Positions 47,349-56,738 are shown, counted from the stretch's first letter. The stretch: DNA of 64,000 nucleotides from JADZAI01 sp046348585 (GCA_046348585.1 JAXMDZ010000003.1:1-64000), one strand, 5' to 3'. The notes: a model not told the origin generated them from the sequence alone. Numbers and translations: made by a program.

Positions 47349-48704
47349 ATGCCGACCAACATCCTGATGCCCGCGCTGTCGCCGACGATGGAGGAGGGCA
47401 CGCTCGCCAAGTGGCTGAAGAAGGAAGGCGACACGATCAAGGCGGGCGACGTGATCGCCGAGATCGAGACCGACAAGGCGACGATGGAAGTCGAAGCCGT
47501 CGATGAGGGCACGCTGGCGAAGATCCTGGTGCCGGAAGGCGCGGAGGGCGTGAAGGTCAACACGCCCATCGCCGTGCTGGCGGGCGAGGGCGAGGATGCG
47601 AGCGCCGCCCCGGCCGCCGCGCCCGCGCCGCCGCCGCGCGCCGCCGCACCCGCGAGCGGGGGAGGAAAGACGGAGAAAGCCGAGATGAAGTCCGCCCCGG
47701 CTGCCCAGCCTGCTGCCGCTCCCGCTGTCGCCGCGCCTGTCGCCGCCTCGGGGGAGCGCGTGTTCGCCTCGCCGCTGGCCCGGCGGATCGCGGGCGAAGG
47801 CAAGGTGGACCTGACCCTCATCGCCGGCACCGGCCCCGGCGGGCGCATCGTGAAGGCGGATGTCGAGAAGGCGCTGGCCGGGGGGCCGATGAAGGCCGCC
47901 GCGAAGCCCGCGCCGGCGCGCGAGGCCCCGAAGGCGGCGACCGCTCCGGCCGCCCTGCCGCTGCCGGGGGCGCTGCCCGATGCGCGCCTGTTCTATGCCG
48001 AGGGCTGCTATACCGCCGTGCCGCACGATTCCATGCGTAAGACGGTGGCGAAGCGGCTGACCACCGCCAAGCGCGACATTCCGCATTACTATCTGACCGC
48101 CGATATCGAGCTCGACGCGCTGCTGGCGGCGCGCGAGGCGATCAACGCGAAATCGCCGAAGGACGGCCCCGAGGCCTACAAGGTGTCGGTCAACGACTTC
48201 ATCGTGAAGGCGGCGGCCGCCGCGCTGATGAAGGTGCCGCATGTCAACGCCTCGTGGACCGAGACCGAGATGCTGCTGCACGCCCATGCCGATGTCGGGG
48301 TCGCGGTGGCGCTGCCCGGCAACGGCCTCATCACGCCGATCATCTTCGCGGCGGAGACCAAGGGGCTCGTGCAGATCTCGCGCGAGACGAAGGATCTGGC
48401 GGCCCGCGCCAAGGCGAAGAAGCTGAAGCCGTCGGACTATGAGGGCGGGTCGTTCGCCATCTCCAATCTCGGCATGTTCGGCATCCGCGATTTCACGGCG
48501 GTCATCAACCCGCCGCAGGCGTCGATCCTGGCGGTCGGGGCGGGCGAGAAGCGCGCCGTGGTGCGCGGCGACCGGGTGGAGATCGCGACGGTGATGACGG
48601 TGCGCATGTCGTGCGACCACCGGGTCATCGACGGCGCGCTCGGCGCGACCTGGCTGGCGGCGCTGAAGGGCTATCTCGAAGATCCGGTGACGATGCTGGC
48701 CTAG
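47349..48704 (+). CDS. pdhC: Pyruvate dehydrogenase E2, dihydrolipoyllysine acetyltransferase
   Basis: 451 aa core of the complex. One lipoyl domain (MPTNILMPALSPTMEEGTLA, K43), an Ala/Pro linker, the peripheral-subunit-binding domain (VFASPLARRIAGEGKVDLTL), and the catalytic domain from about residue 220 with the active-site MSCDHRVIDGALGATWL (His/Asp). The N-terminal lipoyl domain is almost identical to that of PdhB. Its stop overlaps the convergent YaiI-like gene by 4 bp. LpdA (E3) is 1 kb further on. Confidence 0.96.
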   Translation: MPTNILMPALSPTMEEGTLAKWLKKEGDTIKAGDVIAEIETDKATMEVEAVDEGTLAKILVPEGAEGVKVNTPIAVLAGEGEDASAAPAAAPAPPPRAAAPASGGGKTEKAEMKSAPAAQPAAAPAVAAPVAASGERVFASPLARRIAGEGKVDLTLIAGTGPGGRIVKADVEKALAGGPMKAAAKPAPAREAPKAATAPAALPLPGALPDARLFYAEGCYTAVPHDSMRKTVAKRLTTAKRDIPHYYLTADIELDALLAAREAINAKSPKDGPEAYKVSVNDFIVKAAAAALMKVPHVNASWTETEMLLHAHADVGVAVALPGNGLITPIIFAAETKGLVQISRETKDLAARAKAKKLKPSDYEGGSFAISNLGMFGIRDFTAVINPPQASILAVGAGEKRAVVRGDRVEIATVMTVRMSCDHRVIDGALGATWLAALKGYLEDPVTMLA

Positions 48705-49150
48705 GCCCGCTTCGCCTTCTGCACGGCGGTATCGAGCGCCTGGAGGAAGCGGGAGCGGTCTTGCGGGCCGAAGGGTTTGGGGCCGCCGCCGCCTTCGCCG
48801 AACGAGCGCAGGTGCTCCATCACCGCGCGCTGGGCGAGCGCCGTGCCGATCGAATCCGTGGTGAAGGCTTTGCCGGTCGCGCCCAAGGCCTGACCGCCGG
48901 CCTTCAGCGTGCGGTCGGCCAGCGGGATGTCGTTGGTGACGACGATGTCGCCGGGCTTCACCCGCTCGGCGATCCAGTCGTCGGCGAGGTCCGGCCCGGC
49001 TTCGACCATCACGAAGGTCGCGTCCGGCGGGGTGCGCATGAAGCTGTTGGCGACCACGAAGACGGGGCAGCCGGTGCGCCGCGCGACCTTGTAGACCTCC
49101 TCCTTCACCGGGCAGGCATCGGCATCGACATAGATGGTGGGGGTCGGCAA
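48701..49150 (-). CDS. UPF0178 (YaiI/YqxD, DUF188) family protein
   Basis: 149 aa. The start is probably TTG 49150, giving LPTPTIYVDADACPVKEEVY, the strongly conserved family N-terminus: 'Y-V-D-A-D-A-C-P-V-K'. Other family segments are VANSFMRTPPDA, GDIVVTNDIPLADRTLKAGG and MEHLRSFGEGGGGPKPF. The longer frame upstream has no family similarity. The biochemical function is uncertain; the fold is PIN-like. It is convergent with pdhC with overlapping stops. Confidence 0.85.
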   Translation of the reverse strand: MPTPTIYVDADACPVKEEVYKVARRTGCPVFVVANSFMRTPPDATFVMVEAGPDLADDWIAERVKPGDIVVTNDIPLADRTLKAGGQALGATGKAFTTDSIGTALAQRAVMEHLRSFGEGGGGPKPFGPQDRSRFLQALDTAVQKAKRA

Positions 49151-49255
49151 ACGGGGCTCTCGCAGGGGTTGCAGCGGCTGGATGGCCGGTCGTGCCCGGC
49201 CGCGAGGAGGTGACGCAGGATTCCGCCGGTGCGCAAGATGCTCTAGTCTCGGGCC

Positions 49256-49621
49256 ATGTGGCGCTATCTGCTTCTGGCCCTGATCGGTCTTCCGCTGGTC
49301 GCGGCGACCTTCGGCTTCGTCACCAATGCGGCGACGGCGCGGGCCGTGCGCCGCCTGCCTCTGCCGCCGGAAGACGAGTTCGGCGTGCCCTTTCTCGCCC
49401 CCTGGGCGGCGACGGCGGCCTTCCTGATCGGCTTCGCGGCGCTCTGCCTCACCGGGCGGGCGGGGGCCGGGCCGGCGATCGCGGCGGCGTTCGGGCCGTT
49501 CCTGCTGCTCGCCGTGCTGTCGGTCGGCTGGAGCCGGGCCTCGGCCTCGGTCTGGACCGCGCAGATGCTGACCAGCGGCCTCGCCTTCGCGGCTCTGGCG
49601 GCGCTTCTGCTGGCGCGCTGA
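49256..49621 (+). CDS. Small membrane protein, unknown function
   Basis: 121 aa with four hydrophobic helices (residues 2-22, 46-65, 74-91 and 98-120), separated by an acidic/basic loop (RRLPLPPEDEFGVPFLAP). ATG 49256 is at the start of the first helix. It lies between the divergent YaiI-like gene and lpdA (82 bp away). No family is recognised. Confidence 0.6.
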   Translation: MWRYLLLALIGLPLVAATFGFVTNAATARAVRRLPLPPEDEFGVPFLAPWAATAAFLIGFAALCLTGRAGAGPAIAAAFGPFLLLAVLSVGWSRASASVWTAQMLTSGLAFAALAALLLAR

Positions 49622-49703
49622 GGTTGAGGGGCGGAGAAACTCCTGTAAGCATCGTCGCGAACGCCCGAGGCCCTGACCGCTTCGCTCACCGCCGGAACCG
49701 AAC

Positions 49704-51104
49704 ATGTCCCAGTCCTTCGATGTCCTCGTGATCGGCGCCGGTCCCGGCGGCTATGTCTGCGCCATCCGAGCCGCCCAGCTCGGCAAGTCGGTCGCCGTGG
49801 TGGAGCGCGAGAATTTGGGCGGGATTTGCCTCAACTGGGGCTGCATCCCGACCAAGGCGCTGCTGCGCTCGTCCGAGATCTGGCACCTGATGCACAGGCT
49901 GAGCGAGTTCGGGCTGGCCGCCGACAATCTGCGCTTCGATCTCGACGCCGTGGTGAAGCGGTCGCGCAAGGTGGCGGCGCAACTGTCGAACGGCGTCAAG
50001 TTCCTGATGAAGAAGCACAAGATCGCCGTGCTGGACGGCGAGGCGAAACTGACGGGGCCGGGCAAGGTCGCCGTCACCGGCAAGGACGGCAAGACGGCCG
50101 AAGTGACCGCGCGGGACATCGTGATCGCCACCGGTGCGCGCGCCCGCTCGCTGCCCGGTCTTGAGGGCGACGGCAGGCTGGTGTGGACCTATCGCGAGGC
50201 GCTGGTGCCGCCGTCTATGCCGAAGTCGCTGCTGGTCGTCGGCTCGGGCGCGATCGGCATCGAGTTCGCCTCGTTCTACCGCACGCTCGGCGCGGAGGTG
50301 ACGGTGGTCGAGGTGATGGACCGCGTGCTTCCCGTGGAGGACGAGGAGATTTCGGCGTTCGCCGCCAAGGCCTTCAAGAAGCAGGGCATGACGCTGATCA
50401 CCGGCGCGTCGGTGACGAATCTCGCCAAGGGCGCGCACAGCGTCACCGCGACCGTCAAGGGCAAGGACGGCAAGGAGACGGCGATCACGGTGGAGCGGGT
50501 GATCTCGGCCGTCGGTATCGTCGGCAATGTCGAGAATCTAGGTCTGGAAGCGGCGGGCGTGAAGATCGAGAAGACCCATATCGTGGTCGACAAATGGGGC
50601 GCGACGGGCGTCAAAGGGCTCTGGGCCATTGGCGACGTCGCGGGGCCGCCCTGGCTCGCGCACAAGGCGATGCATGAAGGCGTCATCGTCGCCGAGCGCA
50701 TCGCCGGGCATGAAGGCGCGCATCCGCTCGATGTTTCGCGCGTGCCGGGCTGCACCTATTGCACGCCGCAGGTGGCGAGCGTCGGCCTGACCGAAGCCGC
50801 CGCGAAGGCGAAGGGCCACGAGGTCAAGGTCGGCCGCTTCCCGTTCATCGGCAACGGCAAGGCCATTGCGCTCGGCGAAACCGAGGGTTTGGTGAAGACC
50901 GTCTTCGACGCGAAAACGGGGGAACTGCTCGGCGCGCACATGGTCGGCGCGGAGGTCACCGAACTGATCCAGGGCTACACCATCGCCCGCACGCTGGAAT
51001 CGACGGAAGCGGAGCTGAAGGCGACCATCTTCCCGCACCCCACCATCTCCGAAACCATGCACGAAGCCGTGCTGGACGCCTTCGGCGGCGTGCTGCACGT
51101 GTGA
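49704..51104 (+). CDS. lpdA: Dihydrolipoyl dehydrogenase (E3)
   Basis: 466 aa FAD oxidoreductase that reoxidises dihydrolipoamide. FAD motif VIGAGPGGYVCAIRAAQLG, redox disulfide C42/C47 in GGICLNWGCIPTKALL, NAD-binding VVGSGAIGIEFASFYRTLG, GAIGDVAGPPWLAHKAM-like segment (residues 309-325), and the C-terminal HPHPTISETMHEAVLDAFGG with the catalytic His/Glu. It most likely serves the adjacent pyruvate dehydrogenase complex. Confidence 0.97.
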   Translation: MSQSFDVLVIGAGPGGYVCAIRAAQLGKSVAVVERENLGGICLNWGCIPTKALLRSSEIWHLMHRLSEFGLAADNLRFDLDAVVKRSRKVAAQLSNGVKFLMKKHKIAVLDGEAKLTGPGKVAVTGKDGKTAEVTARDIVIATGARARSLPGLEGDGRLVWTYREALVPPSMPKSLLVVGSGAIGIEFASFYRTLGAEVTVVEVMDRVLPVEDEEISAFAAKAFKKQGMTLITGASVTNLAKGAHSVTATVKGKDGKETAITVERVISAVGIVGNVENLGLEAAGVKIEKTHIVVDKWGATGVKGLWAIGDVAGPPWLAHKAMHEGVIVAERIAGHEGAHPLDVSRVPGCTYCTPQVASVGLTEAAAKAKGHEVKVGRFPFIGNGKAIALGETEGLVKTVFDAKTGELLGAHMVGAEVTELIQGYTIARTLESTEAELKATIFPHPTISETMHEAVLDAFGGVLHV

Positions 51105-51119
51105 GGCGGGGCGCCCCCG

Positions 51120-52688
51120 CTACGCCGCCTTCGGTTCGGTTTCGGCGTCGGCGATCTTCTGGACGGCGACGTAGTTGGTCTTGCCGGTGCCGAGCAGCGG
51201 CACTTCGTCGACGTGGATGATCTTGCGCGGCACGGCGAGTTCGGGGACGCCGTGATTGTGCGCCCAGCCGTGCAGGTCGGCGCGGTTCGCCTCTTTGGCG
51301 TCGGTCACCAGCACGATCTGCTCGCCCTTGCGCGCATCGGGAATGGCGACGGCGGCATGCATGTTGTCGGGCCAGAGGGCGCTGGCGCAGTTCTCGACCA
51401 CGGTCAGCGACACCATCTCGCCGCCGATCTTGGCGAAGCGCTTCAGGCGGCCCTTGATGGCGATGTGGCCGTGCTTGTCGATGGCGACGACGTCGCCGGT
51501 GTCGTGCCAGCCGTCCGGCAGGGTCTGGAGCACGCCGGGCTGGTCGGGCTTCAGATACCCGGCCATGACGTTCGGCCCCTTCACGAACAGCCGGCCGGCG
51601 TTCGGGATGCCCTCGACGGGTTCGAGCCGGTGCTCCATCTGCGGCAGCAGCCGTCCGACCGTGCCGGGGCGGTTGGCCTCGATCTGGTTGGCGGCGACGA
51701 CCGGGGAAGCCTCGGTCACGCCGTAGCCTTCCAGAATCTCGATATTGTACTTCTTGCGCACGAGCTGGCGCGTCTCGTCGCGCACGCGCTCCGCCCCGCA
51801 GACCGCGAGCCGCACCGAATTGAGGTCGCCCTGGTCGCCCTGGCGGGCGTAGTGGCCGATGAAGGTGTCGGTCGCCAGCAGGATGGTCGCGCCGCTCTCG
51901 CGGATCTTCTTGGGGATGATCGAGACGTGCAGCGGAGAGGGGTAGAGGATCTCCTTCACGCCGACGATCATCGGCAGGATCGCGCCGACGGTGAGGCCGA
52001 AGCAGTGGAAGGTCGGCAGCGGGTTGAAGACGATGTCGTCCTCGGTCAGCTCGATGTGGCAGCGGACCTGCTCGACGTTGGCGAGGACGTTCTGGTGGCT
52101 GAGCACGACGCCCTTGGGGTCGCCCTCGGTGCCGGAGGTGAAGAGGATGACGCCGGGATCGACCGGCTTCACCCGCACCTTGAAGAGGCCGGGGAGCTTC
52201 GAGCCGAAGAGCGCGGTCAGCTTGTCGCCGAGCGTCAGGTTCTCGCGCAGATCGTCGAGATAGACGAGGTTCGAGACGCCCTTGAGGTCCTCGACCAGGT
52301 CCTCCAGCTTGCCGATTTCGATGAAACGCTTGGCGGTGAGGACGGTCTTGATGCGGCCGAGCTTGAGGGCCGCCTTCACCGCGCGCTCGCCGGCGGTGAA
52401 GTTCAGCATCGCCGGAATGCGGCCATAGGCGTGGAGCGCGAAGAAGGCGATGACCGCACCGGCGCTGCTCGGCAGCATGATGCCGACATGCTCGCCCTTG
52501 GCGGTGATCTTCTTCAGCGCGTGGCCGAGCGCGAAGGCGGCGCGGACCACTTCGTCATAGGTCAGTTTGCGGTCGTCGTTGCCGTCCCAGAGGATCTCCT
52601 TCGAGGCCCCGAAATCGCGCCGCGCCTTCAGCAGCGCGTCGAAAATGGACATCTCGGTTCGCGTCTCGTCATAGGACGGAAGAGCCAT
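51120..52688 (-). CDS. AMP-binding acyl-ACP/acyl-CoA synthetase (Aas-like)
   Basis: 522 aa adenylate-forming enzyme. The AMP motif is ILFTSGTEGDPKGVVLSHQN; others are GYGVTEASPVVAANQI, GWHDTGDVVAIDKHGHIAI and the C-terminal Lys in LLGTGKTNYVAVQKI. The whole-length similarity, including the NPLPTFHCFGLTVGAILPMI segment, matches the acyl-ACP synthetase part of bifunctional Aas proteins, which reacylate lyso-phospholipids or activate fatty acids. It lacks the acyltransferase half. It is divergent from lipA with a 140 bp gap and convergent with lpdA. Confidence 0.87.
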   Translation of the reverse strand: MALPSYDETRTEMSIFDALLKARRDFGASKEILWDGNDDRKLTYDEVVRAAFALGHALKKITAKGEHVGIMLPSSAGAVIAFFALHAYGRIPAMLNFTAGERAVKAALKLGRIKTVLTAKRFIEIGKLEDLVEDLKGVSNLVYLDDLRENLTLGDKLTALFGSKLPGLFKVRVKPVDPGVILFTSGTEGDPKGVVLSHQNVLANVEQVRCHIELTEDDIVFNPLPTFHCFGLTVGAILPMIVGVKEILYPSPLHVSIIPKKIRESGATILLATDTFIGHYARQGDQGDLNSVRLAVCGAERVRDETRQLVRKKYNIEILEGYGVTEASPVVAANQIEANRPGTVGRLLPQMEHRLEPVEGIPNAGRLFVKGPNVMAGYLKPDQPGVLQTLPDGWHDTGDVVAIDKHGHIAIKGRLKRFAKIGGEMVSLTVVENCASALWPDNMHAAVAIPDARKGEQIVLVTDAKEANRADLHGWAHNHGVPELAVPRKIIHVDEVPLLGTGKTNYVAVQKIADAETEPKAA

Positions 52689-52828
52689 CGGCGGGTTCCT
52701 GGTCGTTTGCGCGGTTTGTTACATTTTGTCGCGGACCGCGAACCTAACGTTTCGGCACCCCGGTTCAAGAGGGCGGGAGGGGCAATTTCGGGCGTGGTGA
52801 AGGCCGCATAAGGGCTTATATCTCCGCC

Positions 52829-53785
52829 ATGACCGTCCTCTACGATCAGTCCGCCGACGACCGCCGGGCGCTGCGCCATCCCGAAAAGCGCAACCGGGCC
52901 GAGACGCCGCTGCAGCGCAAGCCGGCCTGGATCCGGGTCAAGGCGCCCAATGCGCCGGCCTATTTCGAGACCGAAAAGCTCATGCGGTCCAATGGGTTGT
53001 CGACGGTCTGCGAGGAGGCCGGGTGCCCCAATATCGGCGAGTGCTGGTCGCAGAAGCACGCCACCATGATGATCATGGGCGATACCTGCACGCGCGCCTG
53101 CTCGTTCTGCAACGTCAAGACCGGGATGCCGGGGCCGCTCGATTCGGGCGAGCCGGGGCGGGTCGCCGACGCGGTGGCGAAGCTGGGCCTCGCCCATGTG
53201 GTGATCACCTCGGTCGACCGCGACGATCTGGCGGACGGCGGGGCGGCGCATTTCGCGGCGGTGATCCGGGCCGTCCGGGCGGCCTGTCCGGAGACGACCA
53301 TCGAGGTGCTGACACCCGATTTCCTGCGCAAGGACGGGGCGCTTGAGGTCGTGGTCGAGGCCCGGCCCGACGTCTTCAACCACAATCTCGAAACCGTGCC
53401 GCGGCTCTATCTGCCGATCCGTCCGGGGGCGCGCTATTTCCACTCGCTGCGCCTGCTCCAGAAGGCCAAGGAACTCGACCCGTCGATCTTCACCAAGTCG
53501 GGCCTGATGGCCGGGCTCGGCGAGACGCGCGAAGAGGTCATGCAGGTCATGGACGACCTGCGCTCCGCCGCAGTCGATTTCCTGACCATCGGCCAGTATC
53601 TCCAGCCGACGCGGCGGCACGCCGCCGTCGATCGCTTCTGGACGCCCGAGGAGTTCAAGGGGCTTGAGACCATCGCCTACGCCAAGGGCTTCCTGATGGT
53701 CTCGTCCAGCCCGCTGACCCGCAGCTCCTATCATGCCGATTCGGACTTCGCCCGGATGAAGGCGGCGCGCCTCAAGACCGTCTGA
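52829..53785 (+). CDS. lipA: Lipoyl synthase
   Basis: 318 aa radical-SAM enzyme that inserts two sulfur atoms into protein-bound octanoyl groups. The auxiliary cluster is C61, C66, C72 (VCEEAGCPNIGECWS) and the SAM cluster is C87, C91, C94 (GDTCTRACSFCNVKTG). The conserved RSSY in SSPLTRSSYHAD is near the C-terminus. It supplies the lipoyl cofactor for PdhB, PdhC and other complexes encoded nearby. Its stop overlaps the COQ10-like gene start (TGATG). Confidence 0.97.
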   Translation: MTVLYDQSADDRRALRHPEKRNRAETPLQRKPAWIRVKAPNAPAYFETEKLMRSNGLSTVCEEAGCPNIGECWSQKHATMMIMGDTCTRACSFCNVKTGMPGPLDSGEPGRVADAVAKLGLAHVVITSVDRDDLADGGAAHFAAVIRAVRAACPETTIEVLTPDFLRKDGALEVVVEARPDVFNHNLETVPRLYLPIRPGARYFHSLRLLQKAKELDPSIFTKSGLMAGLGETREEVMQVMDDLRSAAVDFLTIGQYLQPTRRHAAVDRFWTPEEFKGLETIAYAKGFLMVSSSPLTRSSYHADSDFARMKAARLKTV

Positions 53786-54249
53786 TGCCGCACGCCGAGG
53801 ACACCCGCACCGTCCCCTATCTGCCGCAGCAGATGTACGAGATGGTCGCCGACGTCCGGCGCTATCCGGAGTTCCTGCCGTGGTGCAAGGCGTTGCGCGT
53901 GCGCAGCGAGGTGCTGGACGTGGAGGGCAGGGGGCTGCTGGTCGCCGACATGGTGGCGCGCTTCAAGGGCTTCGAGGAGCGCTTCACCAGCCGCGTCACC
54001 TTCGACCGGCCCGCGCTCGCCATCGACGTCGCCTATGTCGACGGGCCGTTCAAGCAACTGTCGAACGCCTGGCGCTTCACGCCGGCGGGCGAAGGGCGGT
54101 GCCGCATCGGCTTCGTCATCGACTTCGAATTCCGCAGCAAGGTGCTGCAGCTCGTCGCCAATTCGATGTTCGAGAAGGCCCTGATGAAGCTCTCAGGGGC
54201 GTTCGTGACGCGCGCCGATCAGCTCTATGGCGCGGCGGCGCCGAGCTAG
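53785..54249 (+). CDS. COQ10/RatA-like START-domain protein
   Basis: 154 aa single START/polyketide-cyclase-like domain. Family markers are YLPQQMYEMVADVRRYPEFL, PWCKALRVRSEVL, FTSRVTFDRPALAIDVAYVD and FEFRSKVLQLVANSMFEKAL. Mitochondrial and alphaproteobacterial members bind ubiquinone and assist Q biosynthesis or delivery. The E. coli relative is named RatA after a proposed ribosome-association toxin, but in alphaproteobacteria the Q-binding role is the better guess. It overlaps lipA and has an overlapping tail with the secreted-protein gene. Confidence 0.88.
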   Translation: MPHAEDTRTVPYLPQQMYEMVADVRRYPEFLPWCKALRVRSEVLDVEGRGLLVADMVARFKGFEERFTSRVTFDRPALAIDVAYVDGPFKQLSNAWRFTPAGEGRCRIGFVIDFEFRSKVLQLVANSMFEKALMKLSGAFVTRADQLYGAAAPS

Positions 54250-54527
54250 GACTTGCAGCGCTGCTTCTCGTCGGCGGCGACCCACTTCACGCCCTTGCTG
54301 GCGTCGTTGGCATCGACGGCGGTGCAGGTGAGCTTCACCGTTCCGGAAATGCAGATCTGGGCATCGACGCTGTAGAGCTTGCTGTCCTGGACGCAGAACG
54401 TCTTGGAGACGGTCGCCGGATCCTGCATGTCGATCAGGATCTGAAGGCCTGCCGTGTCGTCCGCGAGGGCGACCGCGCCGAGGGCGGAGCACGAGATCAG
54501 GAAGGCGGCAAACTTGACGCGACGCAT
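54246..54527 (-). CDS. Small exported protein with four cysteines
   Basis: 93 aa with a signal peptide (MRRVKFAAFLISCSALGAVA, cut near ALA-DD) and a mature domain with four Cys (FCVQDSK, ICISGTV, LTCTAVD and the terminal RCKS), which could form two disulfides in the periplasm. ATG 54527 is chosen because it starts the signal sequence. The stop overlaps the end of the COQ10-like gene by 4 bp. No family is recognised. Confidence 0.7.
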   Translation of the reverse strand: MRRVKFAAFLISCSALGAVALADDTAGLQILIDMQDPATVSKTFCVQDSKLYSVDAQICISGTVKLTCTAVDANDASKGVKWVAADEKQRCKS

Positions 54528-54586
54528 AGGCGAAACCCCCGGTACCGAGAAGCTGCGCACTTATCACTAACCCGTCAGCCCGGCAA

Positions 54587-55084
54587 TCAGCCCCGGTCGG
54601 CCTGACGCTGCAGCAGGCCGAGCGCGACGCCGACCGCCAGCAGCCTGATCCGGCCGCGTCCCGGATCGCCGAACTCGTGCAGTTCGTGGATCGTCGGGTG
54701 GCCACGGCGGGCGGCGGCGAAATGGACATGGCCGACCGGCTTCAGGGGGGTGCCGCCGCCAGGCCCTGCGACGCCGGTGATGGCGACCGAGATGTCGGCC
54801 GCCGAATAGGTGAGGACGCCCTCAGCCATCGCCCGTGCGACCTGTGCGCTGACCGCGCCGAAATCGGCCAGAAGGTCGCCGGGAACGCCCAGGAGATCGC
54901 GCTTGGCCTCGTTGGAGTAGGTGACGAACCCCCGGTCGAACACGTCCGACGAGCCGGCGATCTCGGTGAGAACGCCGGAGACGAGGCCGCCGGTGCAGCT
55001 TTCGGCGACCGCGACATGAAGCCGGGCGGCGCGGCAGGTGGCGAGCAGGCGGGTCGAGGCGGCGATGAGGTCGTCGGCGAACAT
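54587..55084 (-). CDS. pncC: CinA-family nicotinamide-nucleotide amidohydrolase
   Basis: 165 aa, the stand-alone C-terminal (PncC) domain. The signature AESCTGGLVSGVLTEIAGSS and the segment FDRGFVTYSNEAKRDLLGV followed by ITGVAGPGGGTPLKPVGHVH are clear. It deamidates NMN to nicotinate mononucleotide for NAD recycling. It follows pgpA with a TGATG overlap; a start 9 bp further upstream (55093) is possible. It forms a minus-strand operon ispDF-pgpA-pncC. Confidence 0.88.
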   Translation of the reverse strand: MFADDLIAASTRLLATCRAARLHVAVAESCTGGLVSGVLTEIAGSSDVFDRGFVTYSNEAKRDLLGVPGDLLADFGAVSAQVARAMAEGVLTYSAADISVAITGVAGPGGGTPLKPVGHVHFAAARRGHPTIHELHEFGDPGRGRIRLLAVGVALGLLQRQADRG

Positions 55085-55560
55085 CAGATCCATCCCTGCC
55101 AGACGAAGGCGTAAACGACCGCCGCGCCATAGGCCCCGGCGAACATGTCGTCCACCATGACGCCCCAGCCGCCGCCGATCTCGCGGTCGGCCCATGAGGC
55201 CGGCCAGGGTTTGACGATGTCGAACACGCGGAAGGCGAGGAAGGCGACGAGATAGGCCTGCCAGGTGAGCGGTGCGACGGCGAGGGCGAGCAATTGTCCG
55301 GCGACTTCGTCGATGACGATGATCGAGGGGTCCTCGACGCCAGTCCGGGCGACGATCCGGGCGGAAACGGCGACGCCGATCCCGAAGACGACCAGTGACG
55401 CGGCGACGAGCGCGGGCATCCCGCCAGCCATCGCCAGCAGCCAGCCGAACGGCAGCGTGGCGGCCGAGGCCCAGGTGCCCGGAACGAGCGGCAGGTAGCC
55501 GAGGCCGCCGGCCGTGCCGAGGACGAGGGCGAGCGTGCCGGGTTTGCCGGGCTCCGTCAT
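55084..55560 (-). CDS. pgpA: Phosphatidylglycerophosphatase A
   Basis: 158 aa membrane phosphatase making phosphatidylglycerol from its phosphate. It has GTAGGLGYLPLVPGTWASAA (the conserved 'G-x-G-x-x-P-x-A/L-P-G-T-x-G/A-S'), several membrane helices, IIVIDEVAGQLLALAVAPL and FRVFDIVKPWPASWADREIG, GGWGVMVDDMFAG. The acidic 'D-E' and 'DD' residues are catalytic. The start is ATG 55560, overlapping the ispDF stop by 4 bases. Confidence 0.94.
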   Translation of the reverse strand: MTEPGKPGTLALVLGTAGGLGYLPLVPGTWASAATLPFGWLLAMAGGMPALVAASLVVFGIGVAVSARIVARTGVEDPSIIVIDEVAGQLLALAVAPLTWQAYLVAFLAFRVFDIVKPWPASWADREIGGGWGVMVDDMFAGAYGAAVVYAFVWQGWI

Positions 55561-56738
55561 GACAGCGGCAGCCTGACGGTCGCCGTCGCCAGGGCGGCGA
55601 TCCCCTCGCGGCGGCCGGTGAAGCCGAGGCGTTCGGTGGTCGTCGCCTTGACGCTGACCCGCTCCGCCGCGATGCCGAGAATGGCGGCGACCCGTTCGGT
55701 CATCGCCGCCCGGTGCGGCCCGACCTTCGGGGCCTCGCAGACGATGGTGACATCGACATGGGCGACCGTGCCCCCCTTCCGGCAAACGAGGTCCGCGGCG
55801 TGGGCGAGGAAGCGGTCGGAGGACGCGCCGCGCCATTGCGGATCGGAGGGAGGGAAATGCGCGCCGATGTCGCCGCCGCCGACGGCCCCCAGGACCGCGT
55901 CGGTGAGGGCGTGCAGTGCGACATCGGCATCCGAATGGCCGGCCAGTGCGCGATCGTGGGGGACGCGGACGCCGCACAGCATGACATGATCGCCCGGCTC
56001 GAAAGCATGCACGTCGAAGCCCTGTCCGGTGCGGATGTCGGCCAGATCGCACATCAGCATCCCTTCCGCCCGCGAGAAATCCTCCGGCGTCGTCAGTTTG
56101 AAATTGGCTTCGTCGCCGGGCACGACCTTGAGCCGCAGACCTGCTTGCTCGCCGACGGCGAAATCGTCGGAGATGTCGCCGGCGGCGTCGGCGGCCTGGT
56201 GGGCGGCGAGGATGGCGGGGAAGCGGAAGGCCTGCGGCGTCTGGATCCGCCACAGGCCGTCGCGCGGGACGGTGGCGGCGACGGTGCGGTCGGGTCCGCA
56301 TTTCTTGATCGTGTCGATCAGCGCCAGTGCGGGGGCGACGCCTTCCAGTTCCGGTTCGCCGGCGAGCGCGTCCAGCAGCGCGCCGATCAGGGCGGGCGTG
56401 ATGAAGGGCCGGGCGGCGTCGTGGATGAGGACGATGCCGGGGGCGGCGGCGGCGAGCGCCTCCAGCCCCAGCCGGACGCTCTGCTGGCGGGTTTCGCCGC
56501 CGGGAACGGGGGCGGGCAGGCCAAGGGCGGCGGTCAGCGGCGCGACCCGGTTGAAATGCTCGGGCGCGGCGACGATCTGGATGCGGGCTGTGGGAAGGGC
56601 GGCCCTGAGGGCGGCGATCGAGCGGTCGAGGACCGGAACACCGGAGAGGGGCCGGAACTGCTTTGGGAGGCCCGCGCCGGCCCGCGTGCCCTTGCCGGCG
56701 GCGACCACGAGGACGGCGATGGGGTCAGGCCCGGTCAT
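55557..56738 (-). CDS. ispDF: Fused IspD-IspF (MEP pathway)
   Basis: 393 aa bifunctional enzyme for steps 3 and 5 of the MEP isoprenoid pathway. The IspD half has VLVVAAGKGTRAGAGLPKQF, VLIHDAARPFITPALIGALL and DGLWRIQTPQAFRF. The IspF half begins near residue 235: RTGQGFDVHAFEPGDHVMLC, HSDADVALHALTDAVLGAVG (zinc Asp/His). The fusion is common in alphaproteobacteria. The usual start MTGPDPIAVLVV at 56738 is used. Confidence 0.96.
   Translation of the reverse strand: MTGPDPIAVLVVAAGKGTRAGAGLPKQFRPLSGVPVLDRSIAALRAALPTARIQIVAAPEHFNRVAPLTAALGLPAPVPGGETRQQSVRLGLEALAAAAPGIVLIHDAARPFITPALIGALLDALAGEPELEGVAPALALIDTIKKCGPDRTVAATVPRDGLWRIQTPQAFRFPAILAAHQAADAAGDISDDFAVGEQAGLRLKVVPGDEANFKLTTPEDFSRAEGMLMCDLADIRTGQGFDVHAFEPGDHVMLCGVRVPHDRALAGHSDADVALHALTDAVLGAVGGGDIGAHFPPSDPQWRGASSDRFLAHAADLVCRKGGTVAHVDVTIVCEAPKVGPHRAAMTERVAAILGIAAERVSVKATTTERLGFTGRREGIAALATATVRLPLS

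Noticed and set aside
45630..47600. Near-identical DNA at the starts of pdhB and pdhC as a mobile or recent duplication
   Set aside because: Both are lipoyl domains of the PDH complex; the similarity is expected in alphaproteobacteria with lipoyl-carrying E1 beta subunits.
53785..54249. RatA toxin of a toxin-antitoxin pair
   Set aside because: No antitoxin partner is adjacent. The COQ10-like ubiquinone role is the better-supported reading for alphaproteobacteria.
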